The notes: generated by a model from the letters alone, not told the origin. Positions 1 to 6,723 are shown, counted from the stretch's first letter. The stretch: DNA of 18,767 bases from Eubacteriaceae bacterium UBA1433 (GCA_002329295.1 DCTT01000011.1:2901-21667), one strand, 5' to 3'. Program-made: numbers and translations.

Positions 1-297
1 CGGTTTTACAACGGCTACCCAGTACTCCGGCGAACCTTTGCCTGACCCCATCCTTGTTTCGGCAGGTTTCTTCGTGACGGATTTATCCGGAAAAATCTTA
101 ATCCAAACTTTCCCGCCTCTTTTCATGTATCTGGTCATCGCAATACGCGCCGATTCAATTTGGTTCGATGTAATCCACCCTGCTTCCAAAGCCACAATAG
201 CATATTCGCCATAAGATATCTTGTTGCCACGGGTTGCCTCGCCTGCCATTTTCCCTCGATGCACCCTTCTATATTTTACCCTTTTCGGCATTAACAT
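1..297 (-). CDS. rplP: 50S ribosomal protein L16, partial (C-terminus beyond the window)
   Basis: L16 is a large-subunit protein near the A site and the peptidyl-transferase region. The reverse-strand translation opens with MLMPKRVKYRRVHRGKM, the typical start of bacterial L16, and continues through GWITSNQIESARIAMTRY and a WIKIFPDKSVTKKPAETRMG segment, both family hallmarks. The first ATG (295-297) is chosen because AGGAGG lies 8 nt upstream and bacterial L16 commonly starts MLxPKR; a second ATG two codons later is too far from this site. Ninety-nine codons are visible and about 45 residues should follow outside the window. It follows rpsC in the S10 operon with a gap of about 44 nt. Confidence 0.97.
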   Translation of the reverse strand, partial: MLMPKRVKYRRVHRGKMAGEATRGNKISYGEYAIVALEAGWITSNQIESARIAMTRYMKRGGKVWIKIFPDKSVTKKPAETRMGSGKGSPEYWVAVVKP

Positions 298-341
298 TTC
301 AGTTTCCTCCTAATGATTCTGCTTGCTTCTCCAACACCCTT

Positions 342-989
342 TTATTCTTTGTCTTTCTTTTCGCCCAACACTTCTCCCCGGTTGATCCACACTTTTACGC
401 CTATTTTTCCATAAGTGGTATCCGCTTCGGCGAATCCGAAATCAATATCGGCACGAAGCGTCTGCAACGGCACATTACCCTCGCTGTAATGCTCGCTGCG
501 CGCAATATCCGCTCCGTTCAGTCTTCCGGCTACATTGGTTTTGATTCCTTCGGCTCCACCCTTCAAAGCTCTGCTGATCGCTTGTTTCATCGCTCTGCGA
601 TAAGAGATTCTTTTCTCAATCTGTTGTGCAATGCCTTCCGCCACCAGCTGTGCGTCGCAATCGATGTTTTTTACTTCCATGATATTCATGATGATTTCTT
701 TTCCGGTCATCGCCTGAAGTTCTTTCTTTAATTGCTCGATGCTTTCGCCGCTTTTCCCGATAATCATCCCGGGTTTCGCTGTGTAGATAAAAATGCGAAT
801 TCTTCCCGCAAAGCGCTCAATTTCAACACGTGAAATGCCGGCTTTGTACTGCTTTTCTTTAATATATTTTCTTACTTTGTTGTCTTCGATCAATAAGTCT
901 GCAAAATCTCTGTCTTTCGCATACCATCTTGCATTCCAGTCTTTAATAACGCCTACTCTTAAACCACGGGGATTTACCTTTTGACCCAT
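342..989 (-). CDS. rpsC: 30S ribosomal protein S3
   Basis: S3 sits at the mRNA entry site of the small subunit and contributes to mRNA unwinding. The 215-residue product starts MGQKVNPRGLRVGVIKDW, the family N-terminus. It contains the KH type-2 RNA-binding core around residues 60-110 (AKPGMIIGKSGESIEQLKKEL, including the GxxG loop GKSG) and the C-terminal domain with GADIARSEHYSEGNVPLQTLRADIDFG. Length is slightly short for the family (about 215-230). GGAGG lies 9 nt before the ATG. It begins 14 nt after the rplV stop, in the same operon. Confidence 0.98.
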   Translation of the reverse strand: MGQKVNPRGLRVGVIKDWNARWYAKDRDFADLLIEDNKVRKYIKEKQYKAGISRVEIERFAGRIRIFIYTAKPGMIIGKSGESIEQLKKELQAMTGKEIIMNIMEVKNIDCDAQLVAEGIAQQIEKRISYRRAMKQAISRALKGGAEGIKTNVAGRLNGADIARSEHYSEGNVPLQTLRADIDFGFAEADTTYGKIGVKVWINRGEVLGEKKDKE

Positions 990-1003
990 TCAACAAAACC
1001 TCC

Positions 1004-1342
1004 CTATTCTCTTTCTTTCAATACAACCGTAATGTGTGTGGTTCGATGGATGATGGGGTTCGCTCTTCCCATCGACCCGGCCTTATATCGTCTCATCATC
1101 TTGCCTTGATTGGCGGAAGCATGAAACACATACAAGCTGTCCAAGTTCATATTATGATTGTTTTCAGCATTCGCAGCCGCTGAGTTTACAACTTTTTTCA
1201 CATAGTGAGAAGCGCGATTGTTGGATGTGAACTCTAAAATGTCTTTGGCTTCTTTTAAATTTTTTCCCTTGATTAAATCAATAACTCTCTTTACTTTGAT
1301 AGGCGAAATACGCAAATGTTTTGCCGTAGCTTTTGCTTCCAT
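1004..1342 (-). CDS. rplV: 50S ribosomal protein L22
   Basis: L22 binds 23S rRNA early in assembly, and its long beta-hairpin lines the nascent-peptide exit tunnel. The product starts MEAKATAKHLRISPIKVKRV, matching other L22 N-termini. The loop region HASANQGKMMRRYKAGSMGRA (the hairpin tip that faces the tunnel) and the terminal THITVVL strand are present. The frame stays open to an upstream ATG (1361-1363), which would add seven residues (MRGAEET) and lies only one base after the rpsS stop. The internal ATG is chosen because family members begin there and GAGGAG precedes it by about 11 nt. The upstream start cannot be excluded. Confidence 0.96.
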   Translation of the reverse strand: MEAKATAKHLRISPIKVKRVIDLIKGKNLKEAKDILEFTSNNRASHYVKKVVNSAAANAENNHNMNLDSLYVFHASANQGKMMRRYKAGSMGRANPIIHRTTHITVVLKERE

Positions 1343-1364
1343 TGTTTCTTCAGCTCCTCTCATC

Positions 1365-1643
1365 CTATCTCAATTTTGTTTTTCTGTCGCCCGCATGGCC
1401 TCTAAATGTGCGGGTGGGCGAAAATTCACCCAGTTTATGTCCGACCATGTCCTCTGTAATGTAGACAGGCACATGTCTTCTTCCGTCATGCACCGCAAGG
1501 GTATGACCTACCATTTGCGGAAAAATCGTGGAGCTGCGAGACCAGGTCTTCAGTACTTGTTTTTTTCCGGTCTCATTCATTTCTTCAACTCTTTTCAGGA
1601 GTTTGGCGTCAACATAGGGACCTTTTTTCATACTTCTGCTCAT
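1365..1643 (-). CDS. rpsS: 30S ribosomal protein S19
   Basis: S19 is in the head of the small subunit and forms inter-subunit bridges with S13. The 92-residue product (MSRSMKKGPYVDAKLLKRVEE) carries the family signature region VHDGRRHVPVYITEDMVGHKLGEFSPTRTFRGH. It has full family length. AAGGAG lies 7 nt before the ATG. It starts 23 nt after the rplB stop and ends just before rplV, so translation of the two may be coupled. Confidence 0.98.
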   Translation of the reverse strand: MSRSMKKGPYVDAKLLKRVEEMNETGKKQVLKTWSRSSTIFPQMVGHTLAVHDGRRHVPVYITEDMVGHKLGEFSPTRTFRGHAGDRKTKLR

Positions 1644-1666
1644 TGTTTTTCTCCTTACTCCCTTTC

Positions 1667-2500
1667 TTACTTCTCATTTCTTCTTCTTACAATATATTGA
1701 TCGGAAGGTTTGTTTTTCTTCCTCGTCTTATACCCTAATGTCGGCTTGCCCCAGGGAGTTACCGGTGCCGGTCTGCCAATAGGCGCCTTCCCTTCACCGC
1801 CGCCATGAGGATGGTCACAAGGGTTCATAACTACCCCGCGCACCGACGGACGAAAGCCCATATGCCTTATTCGACCCGCTTTGCCGATCGTGATGTTTTC
1901 ATGTTCTACATTCCCTACCTGACCTATCGTTGCACGACATTCTTTGCGCACCTCACGCACTTCACCGCTGGGCATACGCAATGTGGCGTATTTTCCTTCT
2001 TTTGCCATGAGCTGCACAAATACACCGGCCGAACGTGCCATTTGCGCACCTTTGCCGGACTTGAGCTCAATATTGTGTATAACCGTTCCCACAGGAATGT
2101 TTTCCAACGGCAAACAGTTGCCCACCTTAATATCCGCACCTGGACCGCTTTCTATTTTGTCTCCGACCTTCAGCCCGTTCGGCGCCAAAATATATCTTTT
2201 TTCACCGTCCGCATAGAACAACAATGCAATGTTAGCACTTCGGTTCGGATCATATTCAATGGCATTTACCGTTGCCGGAACACCGTCTTTATTTCTTTTA
2301 AAATCAATGATTCTATATTTTCTTTTTTCTCCGCCGCCTCTATGACGCACGGTGATTCTGCCATAAACGTTACGGCCGCCGCTTTTTGAAAGTTTGGCCA
2401 CCAGGCTTTTTTCAGGCTCTGTCTTTGTAATGTCTTCGAACGAAGATACACTCATTCCTCTTCTGCCCGGAGACGTCGGCTTATAATGCTTTATACTCAT
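1667..2500 (-). CDS. rplB: 50S ribosomal protein L2
   Basis: L2 is a core 23S rRNA-binding protein needed for subunit association and peptidyl-transferase activity. The 277-residue product has the usual length. It starts MSIKHYKPTSPGRRGMSVSS and has the GRNVYGRITVRHRGGG RNA-binding segment, the ARSAGVFVQLMAKEG central segment, and the C-terminal signature NPCDHPHGGGEGKAPIGR, which includes the conserved His of the HPHGGGEG motif. GGAGG lies 9 nt upstream of the chosen ATG; an earlier ATG 7 nt upstream is out of frame. It follows rplW by 25 nt. Confidence 0.98.
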   Translation of the reverse strand: MSIKHYKPTSPGRRGMSVSSFEDITKTEPEKSLVAKLSKSGGRNVYGRITVRHRGGGEKRKYRIIDFKRNKDGVPATVNAIEYDPNRSANIALLFYADGEKRYILAPNGLKVGDKIESGPGADIKVGNCLPLENIPVGTVIHNIELKSGKGAQMARSAGVFVQLMAKEGKYATLRMPSGEVREVRKECRATIGQVGNVEHENITIGKAGRIRHMGFRPSVRGVVMNPCDHPHGGGEGKAPIGRPAPVTPWGKPTLGYKTRKKNKPSDQYIVRRRNEK

Positions 2501-2525
2501 TATTCATTACCTCCCTTATCTCAGC

Positions 2526-2816
2526 TTACACATTTTCAAACAGCTTTATTTCTTTGCTGCCGGGGGTCAGCTTAATGATCGCTTTTTTCCAGCTTGCTCG
2601 TCTGCCTTGTGTGCGCCCCATTCGTTTTAATTTGCCTTGCATGTTCATGATGCTTACTTTTTCGACTTCTACATCAAAAATCTCTTCAATCGCATCTTTA
2701 ATCTGATATTTGTTGGCATTTTTGTCAACTTTGAACGTATATTTTTTTTCTTCGGCTTGCATCATGCTGCGTTCGGTAATCAACGGTTTTAAAATAATGT
2801 CATGGGGATTGTTCAT
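2526..2816 (-). CDS. rplW: 50S ribosomal protein L23
   Basis: L23 lies at the exit of the nascent-peptide tunnel and is the docking site for trigger factor and the signal recognition particle. The 96-residue product begins MNNPHDIILKPLITERSM, with the LITE(R/K)S segment typical of L23, followed by YTFKVDKNANKYQIKDAIEEIF and VSIMNMQGKLKRMGR. The start ATG shares its A with the TGA stop of rplD, so the two are translationally coupled. GAGGAGG lies about 10 nt upstream, inside the end of rplD. Confidence 0.97.
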   Translation of the reverse strand: MNNPHDIILKPLITERSMMQAEEKKYTFKVDKNANKYQIKDAIEEIFDVEVEKVSIMNMQGKLKRMGRTQGRRASWKKAIIKLTPGSKEIKLFENV

Positions 2817-3436
2817 CAGCTATACACCTCCTCGATTTTTTTCAAAGAGTCCACTGTCAATATTAGATGGTCATATTTCAGCATATCATACGTGTTAATC
2901 GTGTTGACCTGCGCCGTTTGCACAGCCGGAATGTTTCTCGCACTGCGAATCACATTTTCATCCATACCGTCAAGAACAATCAGTGCTTTTTCGGCATTCA
3001 GCGCTTTGAGCACCGCCGCCATTTCTCTTGTCTTCGCTTCGGCTAATTCCAATTTATCCAATACAATCAACTCATTCATGTTATATTTGGCGGAAAAAAC
3101 GCTCTTCATCGCTAACCTTCTCATTTTTTTGTTGACATGTTGAGAATAGTCTCTCGGTTTCGGAGCAAAGATTACACCGCCGCCCGTAAACAGCGGACTG
3201 CGAATCGTGCCGGCGCGCGCTCGGCCTGTTCCTTTTTGACGCCAGGGTTTTCTGCCGCCCCCACGCACTTCCGATCTCGTTTTTGCACTTTGCGTTCCTT
3301 GTCGTTTGTTGGCAAGCTGTGCCACAACCACTTGATGCACCAACGCTTCGTTGGGCTCAATCCCAAATATCTCATCACTTAGTGTAACTTCATCGACTTT
3401 TTCACCTTTTATGTTCAAAACATCAATTTTTGGCAT
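2816..3436 (-). CDS. rplD: 50S ribosomal protein L4
   Basis: L4 binds 23S rRNA, and its extended loop reaches the exit tunnel. In Gammaproteobacteria it also represses its own operon through the S10 leader. The 206-residue product starts MPKIDVLNIKGEKVDEVTLS and has the loop region GGGRKPWRQKGTGRARAGTIRSP (about residues 60-82), the most recognisable L4 segment. Length is normal. A GGAAGGAG site lies 7 nt upstream. It follows rplC by 36 nt and overlaps the start of rplW by one base. Confidence 0.97.
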   Translation of the reverse strand: MPKIDVLNIKGEKVDEVTLSDEIFGIEPNEALVHQVVVAQLANKRQGTQSAKTRSEVRGGGRKPWRQKGTGRARAGTIRSPLFTGGGVIFAPKPRDYSQHVNKKMRRLAMKSVFSAKYNMNELIVLDKLELAEAKTREMAAVLKALNAEKALIVLDGMDENVIRSARNIPAVQTAQVNTINTYDMLKYDHLILTVDSLKKIEEVYS

Positions 3437-3472
3437 TTTGTTTCTCCTTCCTTCGCTTTGGACTTCGTCATG

Positions 3473-4099
3473 TTACTTTACAGTTTCTCTTACTGTGACT
3501 ACGCTGCCCTTAAAGCCGGGAACTGCGCCTTTTACCAGCAGTACATTTTTCTCCGCATCCACCTTGATTACTTCAAGGTTTTGAACCGTGCAGCGTTCTG
3601 CACCCATTTGTCCGGGCAACTTTTTGCCTTTCCACACTCTGTGCGGGGTCGCTGCTGCGCTCATAGCACCGGCTTTTCGATGATATTTCGAACCATGCTT
3701 CATAGGCCCCCTGCCAAAGCCGTGTCTTTTGATTGCCCCTTGAAATCCCTTCCCCTTACTGGTTCCTGTAACATCCACATGATCGCCCACTTCAAAAATG
3801 TCTGCTTTTATTTCGTCTGCCAACTGATATTCTTCGGCATTTTCAAATTTCATTTCTCTGAGTACTTTTTTTACTTCAACGCCCGCCTTGGCAAAATGCC
3901 CTTGCTGGCACTTATTCGCTCTGCTTGCTTTTTTATCTTGATATCCCAACTGAACGGCGCTGTATCCGTCGTTTTCCGTCGTTTTAATTTGCACAACCGA
4001 ACAAGGTCCGGCTTGAATTACTGTTACGGGTACCATTGCACCATCTTCCGTAAATACTTGCGTCATTCCTACTTTTGTCCCGATAATTGCTTTTTTCAT
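3473..4099 (-). CDS. rplC: 50S ribosomal protein L3
   Basis: L3 is an early-assembly protein whose loop approaches the peptidyl-transferase centre. The 208-residue product starts MKKAIIGTKVGMTQVFTEDG, the standard L3 N-terminus. It has the GTSKGKGFQGAIKRHGF signature and the central loop (GPMKHGSKYHRKAGAMS) of Clostridia-type L3, then VWKGKKLPGQMGAERCTVQNLEV. AGGAGG lies about 11 nt before the ATG. It follows rpsJ by about 49 nt. Confidence 0.97.
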   Translation of the reverse strand: MKKAIIGTKVGMTQVFTEDGAMVPVTVIQAGPCSVVQIKTTENDGYSAVQLGYQDKKASRANKCQQGHFAKAGVEVKKVLREMKFENAEEYQLADEIKADIFEVGDHVDVTGTSKGKGFQGAIKRHGFGRGPMKHGSKYHRKAGAMSAAATPHRVWKGKKLPGQMGAERCTVQNLEVIKVDAEKNVLLVKGAVPGFKGSVVTVRETVK

Positions 4100-4148
4100 G
4101 TTCTTTCCTACCTCCTGATTAGCGGATTATTTTCACAAATAATCATAA

Positions 4149-4457
4149 TTACAGTTTAACCTCGATATCCACGCCCGCCGGCAAGTCCAGTTTCATCAAC
4201 GCATCTACCGTTTTTTGCGAGGGATTGAGTATATCGATTAATCTTTTATGTGTACGAATTTCAAATTGCTCACGAGAATCTTTATACTTGTGTACCGCTC
4301 TTAAGATGGTGATGATTTCCTTTTCGGTCGGAAGCGGAATAGGACCCGACACCTCTGCGTTTGTTCGTTTTGCCGTCTCTACGATTTTCTTTGCCGATTG
4401 GTCAATCAGCATGTGGTCATAGGCTTTGAGCCTGATTCTGATTTTTTGTGTTGCCAT
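4149..4457 (-). CDS. rpsJ: 30S ribosomal protein S10 (first gene of the S10 operon)
   Basis: S10 is a small-subunit head protein that in several bacteria also acts as NusE in transcription antitermination. The product MATQKIRIRLKAYDHMLID has the canonical start. It continues through SGPIPLPTEKEIITILRAVHKYKDSREQFEIRTHKRLIDI and ends in DLPAGVDIEVKL, at the usual 102 residues. The frame is open for 10 more codons upstream, but the ATG at 4455-4457 matches the family start and is preceded by GAGGAGG at 9 nt. It is the first gene after the promoter at 4656-4684; no tuf or other str-operon gene precedes it. Confidence 0.98.
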   Translation of the reverse strand: MATQKIRIRLKAYDHMLIDQSAKKIVETAKRTNAEVSGPIPLPTEKEIITILRAVHKYKDSREQFEIRTHKRLIDILNPSQKTVDALMKLDLPAGVDIEVKL

Positions 4458-4650
4458 ACTTTTTTTCCTCCTCAAACTGTTCTGCAAGTTTTCGGAGCGA
4501 TTGTTCTACACGCTACCGGGTGTTCACCCTCTTTTTTTTGACTCGTCTCGTGTAGCTCCTTCATTCGCCCGATTGCTTTAGCGGACATACTCCGCGGAAA
4601 TTACCCGCTTTTGCGGCAACCTTCCGCATCTTCGCATAATTAGTGCAGCT
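4458..4650 (-). promoter_or_regulatory. Structured 5' leader of the S10 operon mRNA (candidate autoregulatory leader)
   Basis: About 190 nt lie between the promoter and rpsJ. Seen directly (plus coordinates): GCGGAA (4594-4599) can pair with TTCCGC (4622-4627), enclosing CCGC-TTTT-GCGG (4605-4616). GCGGA (4581-4585) can pair with TCCGC (4591-4595), overlapping the first helix by two bases. CTACACG (4506-4512) pairs with CGTGTAG (4549-4555), enclosing GGGTG-TT-CACCC (4518-4529). In Gammaproteobacteria the S10 leader binds L4; whether this one has a ligand is inference. No homology to a named leader family was recognised. Confidence 0.5.
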
Positions 4651-4655
4651 TAAAT

Positions 4656-4684
4656 AACATATAATACTTTTATTCAAATTGCAA
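4656..4684 (-). promoter_or_regulatory. Promoter of the S10 operon
   Basis: Read on the minus strand there is TTGCAA (-35, plus coordinates 4679-4684), a 17-bp spacer, and TATGTT (-10, plus 4656-4661). The -35 matches four of six bases of the sigma-A consensus, the spacing is optimal, and the region is AT-rich. It is the best-placed promoter for a transcript that begins about 190 nt before rpsJ. Transcription would start near 4649. Confidence 0.65.
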
Positions 4685-4772
4685 GTCTTTTTTTTATTTT
4701 TTATCAAAAAACAAACAGAAAATACGTTTTTTTCTCTCCTTTTACTTGATTATCAAAAAATTCTCTTCTGTT

Positions 4773-4816
4773 GGATTCAGAAAAATTGAATCCTTACTTG
4801 ATGGCGGCAAGGATTC
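4773..4816. repeat. Three-arm inverted repeat (two mutually exclusive hairpins)
   Basis: GGATTCA (4773-4779) is complementary to TGAATCC (4787-4793) with a 7-nt loop. GAATCCTT (4788-4795) is also perfectly complementary to AAGGATTC (4809-4816) with a 13-nt loop. The central arm can therefore pair with either flank but not both. Neither arrangement is followed by a U-run on either strand, so this is not an ordinary terminator. Confidence 0.55.
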
Positions 4817-5019
4817 TTCACAACTAACTGTTTTCTTTCGTTTCGTTGTAATTTCATACATCACCGACACCGTAAACAAAGTTACCACCGTACCATCAAG
4901 CAACCCGCTAGTGATTACAACCGCCATATGCTGTACCACCTCTGAAGAATAAGAAGTCAAAGATAAAAGCTGCTTATAAACTATTTTCAAACCGATAAAA
5001 ACTTCTACAATCAAACTTT

Positions 5020-5054
5020 TTATTACTTAATTATTACTTAACATTTGTTTAACA
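5020..5054. repeat. 11-bp tandem repeat with TTAACA boxes at 11-bp spacing
   Basis: TTATTACTTAA occurs twice in exact tandem (5020-5030 and 5031-5041). Within and after it, TTAATT (5027-5032), TTAACA (5038-5043) and TTAACA (5049-5054) recur with a strict 11-bp period. That is the geometry of binding sites for OmpR/PhoB-family response regulators, and TTAACA is the core of the Bacillus PhoP box. It lies about 285 bp from the pilus operon -35 and about 335 bp from the S10 -35, so the target promoter is unclear. Confidence 0.45.
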
Positions 5055-5079
5055 TCAGAAGTGAAATAATTTCGGGCAC

Positions 5080-5097
5080 GACAAATCGGAATTTGTC
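5080..5097. repeat. Perfect dyad GACAAAT-CGGA-ATTTGTC
   Basis: Seven-base arms at 5080-5086 and 5091-5097 flank a 4-base loop. The arms are AT-rich, and the following plus-strand bases contain only short T-runs, so it makes a weak terminator at best. An operator for a dimeric regulator is an alternative. A second small dyad, GAAATAATTTC, lies at about 5062-5072. Confidence 0.35.
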
Positions 5098-5337
5098 TCA
5101 ACTTTTTAAACTTTTCTAATACATACATTTCGCGTCTCTTACCTTTTTATTCCTAAAATAAACTTTATAGTCTATCGCCTTTTCCCTCATAGCTGACATC
5201 TTTTTCTATCTCACATTACCCGTGTTTTCGCTGTTGTTTTAATTTTTCTTGCCGTCGTAGTACCTCTAACTGAAAGAAATGCTACAGCAATAATGATTGC
5301 GGAGCGCTTTATGTGGGTTTGCAAACCAAAAAGAAAC

Positions 5338-5366
5338 TGGATAATTATATATGAATCTGATATAAT
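5338..5366 (+). promoter_or_regulatory. Promoter of the pilus-like operon (extended -10)
   Basis: TGGATA at 5338-5343 (4 of 6 to TTGACA), a 17-bp spacer, and a perfect TATAAT at 5361-5366. The -10 is preceded by TG one base upstream, which makes it an extended -10 element. This is the only consensus promoter found ahead of the regulator gene. Transcription would start near 5373, leaving a leader of about 90 nt before the preferred ATG at 5466. Confidence 0.65.
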
Positions 5367-5465
5367 CGTGAAAGAAAATATACAGGCCGAAACACAGGCG
5401 GAACTTCGGTGTTCGTACCGGAAAAACGACATGAGAATTGGTCGGATTGGGCGGGAAATCAAAGA

Positions 5466-6650
5466 ATGAAAAAACTGGAAATCAATGTTTTTAGCGAATT
5501 GAATATATTGCTGGATGGCGTGGATATTGTCGAACCCATCCGCGCGTCTAAGAGAAAAATGGCGTTGCTGGAATACCTGATTCTCAACAACCAAAGGCCT
5601 GTAACCGTTGCGCGGCTGGTGGAAGTGATATGGGGAGAAGAAGAAATCAATGTGGAAAATGCACTTAAAACATTGGTCAGCCGCTTGCGTAAAGATTTGG
5701 AGGAAAGCGAACTTGACGGGGCGATTGTGACGGTACCGGGCGGTTATATGTGGAACCCCGATCTGCCTGCGCGGATAGATGCGTTTCGCATGGAGGAAAT
5801 CTCTGATAACGTATCGGGCGCAGAATCTCTTAATTCCAGTGTGGTGAATCAGTTTGAGGAGCTTCTCACGCTATATACGGGTGATTTGCTGCCGAGTTCA
5901 ATCCTCGACAACTGGATTGCGCCAAAAAGCTTCTATTATCATGATCTTTACCTTAAAACAGTCCATCAATACATCGAGTTGCTGAACAAGGAAAAAGAAT
6001 ATGGGGATATAATCCGCGTATGCAAAATTGCACTGGATATTGATCCGTTCGACTCCATGCTGAATTTGGAACTGATGTCCGCGCTGCTCAAAACCGGCAA
6101 AAGCAAAGAGGCGTTGGAACAATATCAGAACACGACAAACCTGCAATACACGCATTTGGGACTCAAACCCTCGGACGAGATTTTAAATTTTTATAAAGAA
6201 TTGATTAAAGGCGAAAAAAGCTCGGAAGCGGAAATTGAAGAAATTTGTAAAGAATTGCGGACGGGAAAACCGAATCCGGGCGCGTTTGTATGTGAATACG
6301 CTATCTTCAAAGACGTCTATCATTTGCAGATGCGAAATCTGAAGCGATTGGGAACTGCGATGTTTTTGGCATTGGTGGACGTGCACCGGATGGACAACAA
6401 ACAAATGGAGGCACTTGAAATAAAGCAAGTGATGTCCCGGACACTGGATGTGATGCGGGAGTGCCTGCGTCAAGGAGATACGATTTCCCGATACAGTCCC
6501 TTACAATATGTGGTATTGTTGCCTTCCGTGACAAGCGTAAAAACGGGGCGCATGGTAATAGAACGGGTAAAAAGGATGTTTTACAGCAACAGCAAAAACG
6601 CCAAATATATTTTCAACTGCAAGGTTATGCCGCTGGAGATGGATTGTTGA
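5466..6650 (+). CDS. SARP/BTAD-type transcriptional regulator with degenerate GGDEF-like C-terminal domain
   Basis: Residues 1-95 form an OmpR-like winged-helix domain of the SARP type (IRASKRKMALLEYLIL, RPVTVARLVEVIWG, ENALKTLVSRLRKDLE, VPGGYMW). About 100-240 resemble a bacterial transcriptional activation domain (BTAD) made of TPR-like helices (FEELLTLYTGDLL, KIALDIDPFDSMLNLELMSALLKTGK). From about 270 onward the pattern follows a diguanylate cyclase domain (MFLALVDVHRMD, then RQGDTISRY and YVVLLPSVT), but the active-site GGDEF is replaced by SPLQY (residues 344-348). It should bind DNA but not make cyclic di-GMP. The ATG is chosen because the domain starts there; an in-frame GTG at 5409 would add 19 residues. 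As first gene of the pilus-like operon it is probably its regulator (inference). Confidence 0.85.
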   Translation: MKKLEINVFSELNILLDGVDIVEPIRASKRKMALLEYLILNNQRPVTVARLVEVIWGEEEINVENALKTLVSRLRKDLEESELDGAIVTVPGGYMWNPDLPARIDAFRMEEISDNVSGAESLNSSVVNQFEELLTLYTGDLLPSSILDNWIAPKSFYYHDLYLKTVHQYIELLNKEKEYGDIIRVCKIALDIDPFDSMLNLELMSALLKTGKSKEALEQYQNTTNLQYTHLGLKPSDEILNFYKELIKGEKSSEAEIEEICKELRTGKPNPGAFVCEYAIFKDVYHLQMRNLKRLGTAMFLALVDVHRMDNKQMEALEIKQVMSRTLDVMRECLRQGDTISRYSPLQYVVLLPSVTSVKTGRMVIERVKRMFYSNSKNAKYIFNCKVMPLEMDC

Positions 6651-6710
6651 CCCCGTTTGGAAATAGAAATAAGATAAGTGTTCCGGTACTGACCGCTGCC
6701 GGAGGCTTAC

Positions 6711-6716
6711 AGGAGG
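6711..6716 (+). promoter_or_regulatory. Ribosome binding site that fixes a TTG start
   Basis: A perfect AGGAGG lies 7 nt before the TTG at 6724-6726. There is no nearby in-frame ATG, and the lysine-rich signal peptide starts exactly there, so TTG is the likely start codon of the lipoprotein. Confidence 0.8.
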
Positions 6717-6723
6717 ACGTTTT

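Larger units (their letters stand above)
4685..5337. other. Intergenic spacer without a convincing gene
   Basis: This spacer of about 650 bp is AT-rich and divides the divergently transcribed S10 and pilus-like operons. Short frames exist (for example 4742-5014 minus, starting at TTG with no ribosome binding site), but none has a good translation start or a recognisable product. What can be seen is a set of repeats listed separately: paired hairpin arms at 4773-4816, an 11-bp tandem repeat at 5020-5041 with TTAACA boxes to 5054, and a dyad at 5080-5097. Nothing clear is visible from about 5100 to 5337. Confidence 0.6.

Noticed and set aside
1805..2389. 194-codon plus-strand frame opposite rplB
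   Set aside because: It is a shadow of the clearly identified L2 gene, with a Cys/His/Phe-rich unnatural composition.
4742..5014. 90-codon minus-strand frame with a hydrophobic middle part
   Set aside because: It starts at TTG without any ribosome binding site, has no recognisable product, and covers a repeat-bearing AT-rich spacer. It could at most be a gene remnant.
5080..5115. Dyad followed by T-rich bases considered as an intrinsic terminator
   Set aside because: The stem is only 7 bp and AT-rich, the T-run is interrupted and separated from the stem, and no gene ends upstream.
5293..5469. 58-codon plus-strand frame whose TGA overlaps the regulator ATG (ATGA)
   Set aside because: The overlap resembles translational coupling, but there is no ribosome binding site, no family resemblance, and the consensus promoter of the operon lies inside it.
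5211..5594. 127-codon minus-strand frame overlapping the start of the regulator
   Set aside because: It overlaps the well-supported regulator and promoter, and has no ribosome binding site or family resemblance.
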